From Desulfatibacillum aliphaticivorans DSM 15576 (GTDB taxonomy: Bacteria > Desulfobacterota > Desulfobacteria > Desulfobacterales > Desulfatibacillaceae): a stretch of 64,000 nt of DNA. The stretch covers positions 1 to 64,000 of the forward strand of contig NZ_AUCT01000025.1 in assembly GCF_000429905.1 (NCBI RefSeq). The letters are read 5' to 3'. The translations under genes and the position numbers were made by a program. The notes below the pieces were generated by a model, which saw only the letters and a program-made list of their open reading frames with translations, did not search any database and was not told the DNA's origin. The number at the start of each line of letters is the position of its first letter. Position 1 is the stretch's first letter. Shown one piece after another: positions 15,733-24,343 of this stretch.

Positions 15733-18700
15733 CTATTCCTTTTCCCGGGACACAATGGCCTCGGCGATTTTTTCGGCGGAGCGGCCGAAGATGAATTCCA
15801 CGTCCATGCGGCCCAGGAAATCGTCCTGCCAGGTAACGCTGCTTTCCTGCACCAGATTCTTGATGCGCTCGTACTTGCCGCCCAGAGCGCGGATGATCTT
15901 CTCCAGAGATAAATCCTTTTTGAAATCCACGTGCAGCAGCAACAGGTGCTCGATCACGTTGGGCGACGGCCCGCTCCCTGAGATTACCGGGATGAAAATC
16001 AGGCTGCGGTTATCCTTCCGTCCCAGGCCTATGTACACGTTGCCTTCGCGGACAATAATGCTTTTGGTGCCTTTAAGGCGCGTATCATTTTCAACCCGGG
16101 AAGGCAGGGATTGGGAGCTTCCCCGCTTTTGCAGGATGGTGATGGTGGATTTTTCCGTGGGTTCGCCCAAAAGCGAAAGCCCCTGGACGCTGTACAGGGT
16201 GGAGCCGAGAATTTCCGCGACAACTTCCTGCAGGTTCCTAAGCACCAGCACGTTTTTGTTGATGAGCTGATCCGGGGAGAACCCGTGGCTGCAAACCGAT
16301 TCAAACAGCAAGCCTTCCGCTTTTTCGGCAATGCGGCTGGTCCCCACGGTGACCGTCTTGGCCTGGTGCTTGATGGCGTCCACAGGCCTTGCAAGCTGAT
16401 TGATGCCGAATGACAGGGTGGAAAACAGTTTGTTCAGCATGTTGGAAGGCGTGCCTTTGACGCCGAAGTCAATGGTGAAATCCGGCCCGCGCAGGCGGCC
16501 TTCCAAATATTTGGCCAGCAGGGTCAGGTCAGCGGGAACGGTTCCGCACAACCCGGCGGGAAAGGAGTTTTCCAGAATCCTCTTGCGGAATTCCTGGTAA
16601 AACATGGCCACGCTCTCCCTGAATTCCTGATCCAGGAGCAATTCGTAGACGTCCTGGTCCTGAACCGCCGCGTTTTCTACATAATTCCTTATTTTTTCGC
16701 GAAATTTAAATAGGAACTCAGACCCCTGATTCAATGCCAGGGCCGCGTTATACCCCCAAATGTGCCCGGCCAGGGTGCTTAAAATGGGCGCCAGATGGGG
16801 CGGAGCGCCGGGCACGCCGATGACGAATTCCGCATAATCGTTAAACCGGTTTTCGCCCTCGTCCGCGATGACCACGGGCGCAGCCTTATGGGCCTTGAAG
16901 ATGGCCGTATCCTTGATGATATCCCCAAGGACTTCTTCCGGGCTGCCTGCGGCGCATACCAGAATCAGGGGTTCGGAGGACAGGTCGATATGCTTTTTGT
17001 CCTCCACATAATCACTGGAAATGGTCTTGTAGCAAAGCTCCGAGAGTTTAATCCGGATTTCGTCCGCCGCCGCCTTGTTGGGGCCGCTGCCTACGGAGGC
17101 CCAATAGGTTTTGGTGACCGCCAAAGCCCGGGCCGAAGCGGCGATGGCCTCCTTGTTGGCAAGCACCCGGCGCATGGAATCGGGCACGGCCAGAAGGTTG
17201 CGGATTTCCTGAGCCACAAAGGCGTCGTCGGCCATGTTTGTCAGGCGCGCCATGTGCAGCCCCAGGAGGGCGCCCGCCACGATCTGGGAGTAAAAGGCCT
17301 TGGTGGAGGCCACGGACATTTCGATGTCCCGGCCGGATGAGGTGTACAGCACCCCGTCCACCTTGAAGGTGATGTCCGAATCCCGGCGGTTGACGATGGC
17401 CAGGGTGTGGGCGCCGCGGGACTTGACCATGTCCACGGTGCGGTTGGTGTCGGTTGTGGTGCCGGACTGGGATATGGCGACCACCAGGGTATTTTTGAGA
17501 GAATCCTTGTCGTCGCCCTGGTGGAGCATGAAGCCTGAGAACTCTGAAGCCTTTTGTGCAGAGACGCTTTTGAGGGAATTCTTCATGTAATACTTGAAGA
17601 TGTCCGCGCACGCCTGAGCCGCAATTCCCGCTGTACCCTGGCCAATAAAATATACGTGCTCGATCTCGCCGTTCTTGAACGCATTGGCCAGGCTGTCAGG
17701 CACTATCTTGGAGTCCAGGTCCACAATAATCCGTTCGGCGCCGCCCTCCTTGACGATCCGCCAACGGTTGCGCATGGTCCGCTCCACGGACAAAGGCGCC
17801 TCGGAAATCTCCTTGAGAAAATAGTGGTCGAAACCCTGGCGGTCGGTGTCGCGGGTGGTGATTTCCGTGCTTTGAAGATCACTATCGCTCAAAGGCAACG
17901 GCGTGCCGTCGTAATAACAGGCGGTGACGCCCTCCACGCCGCCCTTGGCCTGATCCAGGACAAAAACCTGCCCCTGGGTAATGCCGGAAACGCCTTCCAC
18001 TTCCTTTTCGCCCTGGAGCTTGATGAATTTTTGCGTATGCTCCACAAAGCCGTAAACCTCGGAAGTGGGCATGTAGGCTTCGTCGCCGATTCCCACAAAC
18101 ACGGTCTGGCCGCTGCCGCGCTGGGCCATGAAAAATTTGCCCGGCGCCAGGCTGGTATGCATGAATATGGCGTGGGACCCGGAAAAATCGTTCACTGCCA
18201 GCCTGAATGCGGTTTCCAGCTTATGCCCCTTTTGGATGTATTTCTCTATCTGCAAGGGGATGATCTTGGTGTCCGTGGTGATGTCTTCGGGAATTTTCGC
18301 GCCGGTCCTGGCTTCGTAAGCGGCCTTCAGCTCGGCGTAGTTATCGATGTCTCCGTTCAGGCAAGTGTAAATCAGCCCTTTGGAGGCGGCGCCCTCCACG
18401 GCGTTATCCACGGGGTGGCAGTTGGGTTCCGTAATGGCGCCCACCGAAGCCCAACGCGTATGGGCGTTGACCGTAAAATGAATCATGGAAGCGCAGGCCA
18501 GCAAGGCCAGTAATTTGTCGCGTTGAACCTGTTCCCGTAAAAAGGCGGTGTTATCGCCCAGGCGGCCGATTTCGGCGGCAACTTTGTAGGTGATGCTCAC
18601 GGCCGCCTGATTTTCGCTCTCGCGAACCGCCATGCCGTTGTTTAGTAAAACCGGTTTGTGATTGCTGCGGGATTCCAGTTCGCCGGAAAGGCCTGCCTCG

Positions 18701-19458
18701 GCGACTTGGGATTTCCACGCTCCAAAATCCTCGGGCGTCATAAAAAAAAGCAGGGAGATTCCCGAAGAGTCCCGGCCGCGCACTTCCAGACGATCGATGC
18801 TGGAAAGCACGGAATGAACCTGAAAATACACGTCCGCGGCGCAGGATTGGCAATTGCTTGCGTCATCCCCCATAAGAGCCGTTACGCCGGCCAGAGCCCC
18901 CAGGACCTCGGAGGACAAACGCCAGGCAATGTCCTTCAACAGTTCCAGGCGATCCGTGGCAAGATCCATTTCCACGGCGGACAGGCTGACGCAGATGGAC
19001 AGGGCTTTGTCTTCATCTCCGGCCAATTGAGTAAGTTGAGAGGAAACCTTTGTAACCCGTTCTTTTAACGCCTGATCTGAAAAAAGCTCACAAAAAACCT
19101 CATGCTTCTTGAGGGTTTGCACTTGCTCCATAAGCTGAGTAAGCAAGTCGCCGCCCAAATAGGATGCATCCAGGCCTCCGTTGGCCAGGATGGACTCCAG
19201 TTTGTGGGATTCTATGCCGGCGGGCGCCTTTTCCATTTGGGCGATCAGCGCGTCAAGCCCCTCTGCGGGCGCATGGGTGCGTTGCTTGTAAGCGATCATC
19301 CCGGCCAAACCGCAGCACAGGACGTTTTCCCTGTAGGGAAAGACGACCAGAGAGCCCGGGGGAGCGTTTTTCAGGCTTTTGCCGAAAAAGACCGGCGTTT
19401 TTAAAAACGAATCAATTTCCTTCAGACCTTTGAATATCCTGCCGGAAAAACGGGACAT
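15733..19458 (-). CDS. Giant GlmS-like protein (glutamine-amidotransferase-like plus tandem SIS domains)
   Basis: A 1241-residue protein, about twice the length of glucosamine-6-phosphate synthase. GlmS landmarks appear in order: CCGLAGMIAYK (48-58), LEVRGRDSSGIS (224-235), HTRWASVGAITEPNCHP (333-349), CLNGDIDNY (366-374), FDHYFLKEI (543-551), first SIS domain FIGQGTAG (about 604-612) with ISQSGTTTD (662-670), then a second SIS domain (VGSGPNKAAADEI, KHIDL). There are three oddities. The Cys that should be N-terminal is buried behind 47 extra residues. About 160 residues are inserted inside the amidotransferase half. A C-terminal extension of about 290 residues (about 950-1241) has no family I recognise. 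It starts four bases from the end of kdnB, so coupling is likely. Confidence 0.8.
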   Translation of the reverse strand: MSRFSGRIFKGLKEIDSFLKTPVFFGKSLKNAPPGSLVVFPYRENVLCCGLAGMIAYKQRTHAPAEGLDALIAQMEKAPAGIESHKLESILANGGLDASYLGGDLLTQLMEQVQTLKKHEVFCELFSDQALKERVTKVSSQLTQLAGDEDKALSICVSLSAVEMDLATDRLELLKDIAWRLSSEVLGALAGVTALMGDDASNCQSCAADVYFQVHSVLSSIDRLEVRGRDSSGISLLFFMTPEDFGAWKSQVAEAGLSGELESRSNHKPVLLNNGMAVRESENQAAVSITYKVAAEIGRLGDNTAFLREQVQRDKLLALLACASMIHFTVNAHTRWASVGAITEPNCHPVDNAVEGAASKGLIYTCLNGDIDNYAELKAAYEARTGAKIPEDITTDTKIIPLQIEKYIQKGHKLETAFRLAVNDFSGSHAIFMHTSLAPGKFFMAQRGSGQTVFVGIGDEAYMPTSEVYGFVEHTQKFIKLQGEKEVEGVSGITQGQVFVLDQAKGGVEGVTACYYDGTPLPLSDSDLQSTEITTRDTDRQGFDHYFLKEISEAPLSVERTMRNRWRIVKEGGAERIIVDLDSKIVPDSLANAFKNGEIEHVYFIGQGTAGIAAQACADIFKYYMKNSLKSVSAQKASEFSGFMLHQGDDKDSLKNTLVVAISQSGTTTDTNRTVDMVKSRGAHTLAIVNRRDSDITFKVDGVLYTSSGRDIEMSVASTKAFYSQIVAGALLGLHMARLTNMADDAFVAQEIRNLLAVPDSMRRVLANKEAIAASARALAVTKTYWASVGSGPNKAAADEIRIKLSELCYKTISSDYVEDKKHIDLSSEPLILVCAAGSPEEVLGDIIKDTAIFKAHKAAPVVIADEGENRFNDYAEFVIGVPGAPPHLAPILSTLAGHIWGYNAALALNQGSEFLFKFREKIRNYVENAAVQDQDVYELLLDQEFRESVAMFYQEFRKRILENSFPAGLCGTVPADLTLLAKYLEGRLRGPDFTIDFGVKGTPSNMLNKLFSTLSFGINQLARPVDAIKHQAKTVTVGTSRIAEKAEGLLFESVCSHGFSPDQLINKNVLVLRNLQEVVAEILGSTLYSVQGLSLLGEPTEKSTITILQKRGSSQSLPSRVENDTRLKGTKSIIVREGNVYIGLGRKDNRSLIFIPVISGSGPSPNVIEHLLLLHVDFKKDLSLEKIIRALGGKYERIKNLVQESSVTWQDDFLGRMDVEFIFGRSAEKIAEAIVSREKE

Positions 19459-19461
19459 GCT

Positions 19462-20532
19462 TTACATCCTCTCAAACATTTCTCTTGCTTTTTCACGGGT
19501 CATGATTTTTTTCCAGTCCTTGCCAAGGGCGTTTTCCCACAGAAGCTCCATGGCCAGGGATACATTAATCATTTTTTCGAACTGCTCTTCGGTCAGGTTG
19601 GCGCACAATCCCCTGGGAAGCTCCACGCCGGCTTTATCCAGCATGATGCGGAACTCCTTCACGCCTTCGGGGTAAAACTCATCCAGATAGTCAAATACAA
19701 TGGCGTTGCCGATGCCGTGGTGCGTCCCCAGCACATAAGCCAGGCCGTACGACAGGGCGTGGCAGACGCCCACCTGGGAATAAGCGATGCTCATGCCGCC
19801 GCAATAGGAGGCCATCATGAGCTTGTCTTCGGACTCCTCGGTGCGTTTGTTCAAAAAGACCTCGCGGCAGAGTTCCAGGGATTTCTGGCCGTAGGATTTG
19901 GAAAACTCGTTCAAAAAGGTGCCTTCCAGGGATTCGATGCAATGGATGTAGCAATCCATGCCTGTATAGAAGCGTTGTTCGTCCGGGGCGCCGCGGATCA
20001 ACTCCGGGTCCAGGATGATTTGATCGAACACCGAATAGTCGGAATTGATGCCCAGTTTCTTTTCCGGACCCGTCAACACGCAGGTGCGGGAGACTTCCGC
20101 GCCCGTGCCGGAAAGAGTCGGAATGGCCGCGTGATACAAAGAGGGATTCTTGGGCAGGTCGTAGCCCTGGTATTCGGCGGAAGAGCCTTCGTTGGTCATC
20201 ATGACGGAAACGGCTTTGGAAAGGTCCATGGCGCTGCCGCCGCCCACACCCACGATGCCGGCGGGGTTCTTGTCCATGGCGCCCTTGATCTGCTCCACCA
20301 GGGCATCCACCAGCTTGGTTTTGGGCTCGTCGTCCACGTTCACCCAAATGAGCATGTCGTCGCCCTGAAGGGGGATGCTGCCGCCGAATTCGGCGCCCTT
20401 GAACACGTCGTCCACCAGATACACCATGTCGGACTTTTCTTTGTCCCGTTGCTGCCCCATGATGTCCTTGGTCTGGTTGAAGCATCCCCTGCCAAAGACC
20501 ACATACGATACCATTCTGAAATTGCGATACAT
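19462..20532 (-). CDS. kdnB: Iron-containing alcohol dehydrogenase, probable 3-deoxy-manno-octulosonate-8-oxidase (KdnB)
   Basis: A 356-residue group III metal-dependent dehydrogenase. The nucleotide-binding GGGSAMDLSK is at about 97-106, TLSGTGAEVSRTCV follows, and the metal ligands lie in GMDCYIHCIES and CHALSYGLAYVLGTHHGIGN. The N-terminus and the pairing with a KdnA-like aminotransferase point to KdnB, which in Shewanella oxidises the C8 hydroxyl of Kdo to an aldehyde for amination to Kdo8N. AGAGGA lies before the ATG. The kdnA gene is 193 bp upstream and the giant GlmS-like gene follows after three bases. The enzyme identity is inferred from family and context. Confidence 0.82.
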   Translation of the reverse strand: MYRNFRMVSYVVFGRGCFNQTKDIMGQQRDKEKSDMVYLVDDVFKGAEFGGSIPLQGDDMLIWVNVDDEPKTKLVDALVEQIKGAMDKNPAGIVGVGGGSAMDLSKAVSVMMTNEGSSAEYQGYDLPKNPSLYHAAIPTLSGTGAEVSRTCVLTGPEKKLGINSDYSVFDQIILDPELIRGAPDEQRFYTGMDCYIHCIESLEGTFLNEFSKSYGQKSLELCREVFLNKRTEESEDKLMMASYCGGMSIAYSQVGVCHALSYGLAYVLGTHHGIGNAIVFDYLDEFYPEGVKEFRIMLDKAGVELPRGLCANLTEEQFEKMINVSLAMELLWENALGKDWKKIMTREKAREMFERM

Positions 20533-20725
20533 ATTTTATTCCTCTTTTAAAGCCTTGCCAATAAGACGGGCTGTTTTTTTTAAAAGGTTATGACTCAATA
20601 TGTCGGATGAACCCGCGCTTCGTATTTCGCGTTTTCGGCTCTCATTGCCAATCCAGCGGCAGGAATTGCATCCTCCTATATGTCCTATTCGCGGAACCAT
20701 CCGACCTACGCCCTTTTATGGGAGA
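20533..20725 (-). other. 193-bp kdnA-kdnB spacer with a GTCGG...CCGAC-type element
   Basis: No gene is seen. 20601-20711 begins TGTCGGATGA and ends ATCCGACCTACG, a divergent member of the intergenic GTCGGGT...ACCCGACCTACGC element family found at 44125, 50996, 55111 and 55540. It separates otherwise co-directional kdnA and kdnB. Confidence 0.45.
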
Positions 20726-21913
20726 TTAGGCCCCGAATACCTGACGGATTTTTGCAATCCGGTCGTCTATGTCCTGGGCGGTCCAGCCGAGCATGATCTG
20801 CATGGAAATGGTTCTGCCCATGACTTTATGAGACTGCGCCAGATCCAGGTTGGCGTAATCCGGGGCCGAGTCCACCAGTTCCAGGGTCTGGCGGCAGGGG
20901 AAGGAACGCTGCTTCAGGTGGTCCCAGGCCCTGATGTAATGCCAGTTGTTGTCATACCAATAAGGGCATCCCCCTACCCCGGCCTTGGCGAGCTGGCCGG
21001 CGCACTCCCTGGCCTGATCCTCGTCCGGGAGGAAAAAGGACAGAAAGGTGGCCGTGTCTCCGTCCGGGTCGGGCAATGTTCTGAAAGTGACGCCGTTCAG
21101 TCCGGTCATGGCTTCCTTGATCCTGGATTTGTTGCTCCGTTGGATTTCCAGGATTTTATCAAGTTTTCTCAATTGTGCAAGTCCTACGGCGGCGCCAAGC
21201 TCGCTAATGCGGAAATTAAGCCCGGTTATAGGGTGGCCTTCCAGGCCGCGGTCATTGCCTATATGGTCGTGGCCGTGGTCTGCAAACTGGTCGATTTTTT
21301 CGTAAACCTCTTTAAAAGGCGTTACCACGCCGCCGCCCTCGCCGCAGGTGATGGTCTTCACTGCGTCAAAGGAATAACAGCCTGCCTTGCCGAAGGTTCC
21401 CAGGGCCTGGCCTTTGAATGCGCCGCCTACGGACTGGCAGGCGTCTTCCACCAGAATCAGACCTTTTTGGTCGCACAAGTCCTTGAGAGCGTCTATTTGA
21501 GCCATGGAGCCGCACATATGCACGGGAACCACGGCTTTGGTTCTTTCCGTAATGGCCTTTTCCACGGACTTGGGGTCCAGGCACAGGGTTTCGTCAATGT
21601 CGGCGAAAACCGGAATGGCGCCCGCCGCTATGACGGATTCAAAGCTGGCCACAAAGGTAAAAGGCGGAATGATGACTTCGTCGCCCGCCCCTATTCCGCA
21701 AGCGGCCAGGGCGATGAGCAACGCGGCTGTGCCGCTTGAGCATAAATGGGCGTAAGGAACGCCTACCCTTTCGGCGAATTCCTTTTCAAAGGTCTTGGCT
21801 TTCCAGTGTCCTTTTCTCTGGGCGTCAAAGCCGTAGCGAAAGAGCACTCCCGTTTCCAACACGTCATTGACTTCCCTGCGTTCCTCATCTGAAAAGATTT
21901 CGAATCCGGGCAT
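20726..21913 (-). CDS. kdnA: DegT/DnrJ/EryC1 aminotransferase, probable 8-amino-3,8-dideoxyoctulosonate transaminase (KdnA)
   Basis: A 395-residue PLP-dependent sugar aminotransferase. Internal-aldimine Lys186 is in SFDAVKTITCGEGGG, and the cofactor-ring Asp157 is in VEDACQSVGG. Substrate-binding SSGTAALLIALAACGIG and IIPPFTFVAS are as in the family. The start is preceded by AAGGAGG at ideal spacing. With kdnB downstream it would convert 8-oxo-Kdo and glutamate to Kdo8N, an unusual LPS core sugar known from Shewanella. The alternative is another nucleotide-sugar aminotransferase, but the kdnB partner and the shared N-terminus (MPGFE) favour KdnA. Confidence 0.85.
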   Translation of the reverse strand: MPGFEIFSDEERREVNDVLETGVLFRYGFDAQRKGHWKAKTFEKEFAERVGVPYAHLCSSGTAALLIALAACGIGAGDEVIIPPFTFVASFESVIAAGAIPVFADIDETLCLDPKSVEKAITERTKAVVPVHMCGSMAQIDALKDLCDQKGLILVEDACQSVGGAFKGQALGTFGKAGCYSFDAVKTITCGEGGGVVTPFKEVYEKIDQFADHGHDHIGNDRGLEGHPITGLNFRISELGAAVGLAQLRKLDKILEIQRSNKSRIKEAMTGLNGVTFRTLPDPDGDTATFLSFFLPDEDQARECAGQLAKAGVGGCPYWYDNNWHYIRAWDHLKQRSFPCRQTLELVDSAPDYANLDLAQSHKVMGRTISMQIMLGWTAQDIDDRIAKIRQVFGA

Positions 21914-22023
21914 GTATATCCTCCTTAATTAGGGCGTTCAGCCAAAAACTTGATTTAATCATCAAGCGTATGGCATAGTCAAAGGCCAAGTGCAAGGATA
22001 ATCAAAATACGGAGGAAACCACC

Positions 22024-22365
22024 ATGTCGGTGAGGACGCGGCACGAAAAATTCGGCGAAATAGCCGTTATCCACGCTCCGGAACGACTCCGGGCGGACGA
22101 ATCCGGAGAGTTTCGGCAAACCCTCAAAGAAATTGTGGATCAGGGAATAAACCGCCTTGTCATTGATCTTTCGGAAACCACAGCCATGGATTCCAGCGGT
22201 CTGGGCGCTTTGGTCAGCCGGATCGCCGTCACCCGGCAAAACGGAGGAGACGTGCGTCTTGCCGGATGCAATGAAACGGTCAATAGTCTGTTAGAAATTA
22301 CTCACCTGGATCAGGTTTTCGAATTCTTTGACGACGTCAAAGAAGCTGTTGAAAGCTTTTCCTAA
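22024..22365 (+). CDS. STAS-domain anti-sigma-factor antagonist
   Basis: A 113-residue single-domain protein of the SpoIIAA/RsbV type. The phosphorylatable serine motif is AMDSSGLGALVSR (Ser57/Ser58). Such proteins bind a serine-kinase anti-sigma factor when dephosphorylated by a PP2C phosphatase. No anti-sigma kinase is adjacent; a PAS-PP2C phosphatase lies 20 kb away at 42164. GGAGG precedes the ATG. It opens the plus-strand series leading into the glucan genes, and the next gene follows after 22 bp, so it may be co-transcribed with them. Confidence 0.88.
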   Translation: MSVRTRHEKFGEIAVIHAPERLRADESGEFRQTLKEIVDQGINRLVIDLSETTAMDSSGLGALVSRIAVTRQNGGDVRLAGCNETVNSLLEITHLDQVFEFFDDVKEAVESFS

Positions 22366-22387
22366 TCAAAGCGGATAATTAAAAGAT

Positions 22388-24253
22388 ATGGCCAGAGCAC
22401 GTAGAAAAGGCAGGCAGCGCTTCCACCTGTTGGAGCCGGATTATGAGCGCCCTTTGCATAAAATTCCCGAGGAGACGGCTCAGGGAATTCTTGAAAAATT
22501 GACGATTCTGTACGGGGAGCAAGAGGCCAGGATTTACCAAGCTGAAGTCCTTCGCCTCATGAAGGTCTATTATGCGCATAAATCTCCTGAAATGATTGAA
22601 TTCGAACGGGATTTTGACGCCAATAACCGGTTTACCGAAGAGGATGTCATCCTCATTACATACGGGGACCTGCTGCATGATGACCGTATGTCCCCCCTGG
22701 ACACCCTCACCTATTTCTGCGAACGCCACTTGCGGGGAACCATCAACACTCTGCATTTGTTACCTTTTTTCCCATACTCCTCGGACCGGGGCTTTGCGGT
22801 CATCGATTTCGAGGAAGTGGACCCCCGGCTGGGGACGTGGGAGGACATCGACCAGTTAAAGTCGGATTTCCGTTTAATGTTTGACGGAGTTTTTAATCAC
22901 GTCTCCTCCAAGAGCAAGTGGTTCGCCGAATTTCGGGACGGAGCGCCCGACTTTCAGGATTTCTTTATTGTCTTTTCCACCAGCGAAGCCATTTCCAAGG
23001 AGCATCTCAAGATCATCACACGGCCCAGGCCCACGCCCATCCTGAGCGAGTTTTCCACATACAGCGGATATAAATGGGTTTGGACCACCTTTTCGCCCGA
23101 CCAGATCGACCTGAACTTCAAAAATCCCAGGGTGCTTTTAAAAACCATACAGATCCTTTTGTATTACATCCGCAGAGGGTCGGACGTGCTGCGCCTGGAC
23201 GCCGTGACCTATTTGTGGCATGAACTGGGCACCCATTGCGTGCATTTAAAGGAAACCCACGCCATTATCCAGCTATTCCGGCTGATTATCGACGCCGTGG
23301 CGCCGGTGGCTGCGCTGATCACGGAAACCAACGTACCCCACGACCAGAACATCACCTATTTCGGCGACGGAAGCAACGAAGCCCACATGGTGTATAACTT
23401 CGCCCTGCCTCCCATGGTGCTCCACGCCTTTCAAAACGAAGACGCTACAGCCTTGACCAAATGGGCCTCCTCCCTGGATCAGGTTTCCAAAACCGCCACT
23501 TATTTCAATTTTCTGGACTCCCATGACGGCGTGGGCGTCACTCCTGTCAAAGAAATCCTGTCCGCCAAGGAAATTGAGCTTATGGCGTGGCGGGTGATCG
23601 AACATGGCGGCTTCATCTCCTATAAAGACGACGGGGACGGCAACTTGAGCCCCTATGAAATGAACATCACCTGGTGGTCGGCCATCAACCGGGAGGATGC
23701 GGACGAAGACGACGATTTTCAGGTGAAGCGATTCTGCGCGTCGCGCTCCATCGCCCTGGCGCTCATGGGCGTGCCGGGAATTTACTTCCATGGCCTGTTG
23801 GGCTCGAAAAACGACGCCGAAGCGGTTATTGCGGAAAAGCACACTCGAAGCATCAACCGCATGGTTCTTGATTACAGCAGCCTGAAGGAAGGCTTAAACA
23901 ATCCGGAAAGCACCACTTACAAAGTGGTCAATCAGTGCGGCCGGATGATCGCCAAACGCGTGAAGGAAACCGCGTTCCACCCCAACGCCCCCCAGGATGT
24001 GCTGAATCTGCACCCCGCGGTTTTTTGCGTTAAACGCACCTGCCAGGAGGCGGGGCAGCCGCTACTGGCCTTGACAAACGTGTCGGGCGACCAAATTGTT
24101 GTGGAGATTCCATGCAGCACAACGGGCATTCACTGCAACCGCTTTGTGGAGATTCTATCCGGAGACAGGCGGACCTTTGAAACTGATAAGGGCTTTAATC
24201 TGCAACTAACAATGGAGCCTTATGACGTATTTTGGCTGACCCCGGCCAAATAG
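22388..24253 (+). CDS. GH13 subfamily-18-like glycoside phosphorylase (sucrose/glucosylglycerate phosphorylase type)
   Basis: A 621-residue cytoplasmic enzyme with the (beta/alpha)8 GH13 barrel. Strand motifs are INTLHLLPFFPYSSDRGFAVID, GVFNHVSS, DVLRLDAVTYLW (nucleophile Asp271), ALITETNVPH (acid/base Glu313) and FLDSHDGVG (transition-state Asp about 375). The FAVIDFEEVDPRLGTW and GVPGIYFHGLLGS segments are typical of GH13_18 phosphorylases rather than amylases. It probably transfers glucose between phosphate and a glucoside such as sucrose or glucosylglycerate. It sits at the head of the glycogen cluster. The specificity is not readable here. Confidence 0.82.
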   Translation: MARARRKGRQRFHLLEPDYERPLHKIPEETAQGILEKLTILYGEQEARIYQAEVLRLMKVYYAHKSPEMIEFERDFDANNRFTEEDVILITYGDLLHDDRMSPLDTLTYFCERHLRGTINTLHLLPFFPYSSDRGFAVIDFEEVDPRLGTWEDIDQLKSDFRLMFDGVFNHVSSKSKWFAEFRDGAPDFQDFFIVFSTSEAISKEHLKIITRPRPTPILSEFSTYSGYKWVWTTFSPDQIDLNFKNPRVLLKTIQILLYYIRRGSDVLRLDAVTYLWHELGTHCVHLKETHAIIQLFRLIIDAVAPVAALITETNVPHDQNITYFGDGSNEAHMVYNFALPPMVLHAFQNEDATALTKWASSLDQVSKTATYFNFLDSHDGVGVTPVKEILSAKEIELMAWRVIEHGGFISYKDDGDGNLSPYEMNITWWSAINREDADEDDDFQVKRFCASRSIALALMGVPGIYFHGLLGSKNDAEAVIAEKHTRSINRMVLDYSSLKEGLNNPESTTYKVVNQCGRMIAKRVKETAFHPNAPQDVLNLHPAVFCVKRTCQEAGQPLLALTNVSGDQIVVEIPCSTTGIHCNRFVEILSGDRRTFETDKGFNLQLTMEPYDVFWLTPAK

Positions 24254-24343
24254 AGCTTTCAGCCGTAAGTAAATCGGCAAGAATGTCGAGAGGGATAGCA
24301 TTTTCAAAAAAACCGGCAAAAATCCCAAGAAAGGGAGGTCTCC

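Noticed and set aside
17554..18513. A 319-codon plus-strand frame inside the GlmS-like gene
   Set aside because: Antisense shadow of a GC-rich gene whose SIS and amidotransferase motifs are intact on the minus strand.
20600..21739. A 379-codon plus-strand frame opposite kdnA
   Set aside because: KdnA has a perfect ribosome site and PLP motifs. The opposing frame has neither.
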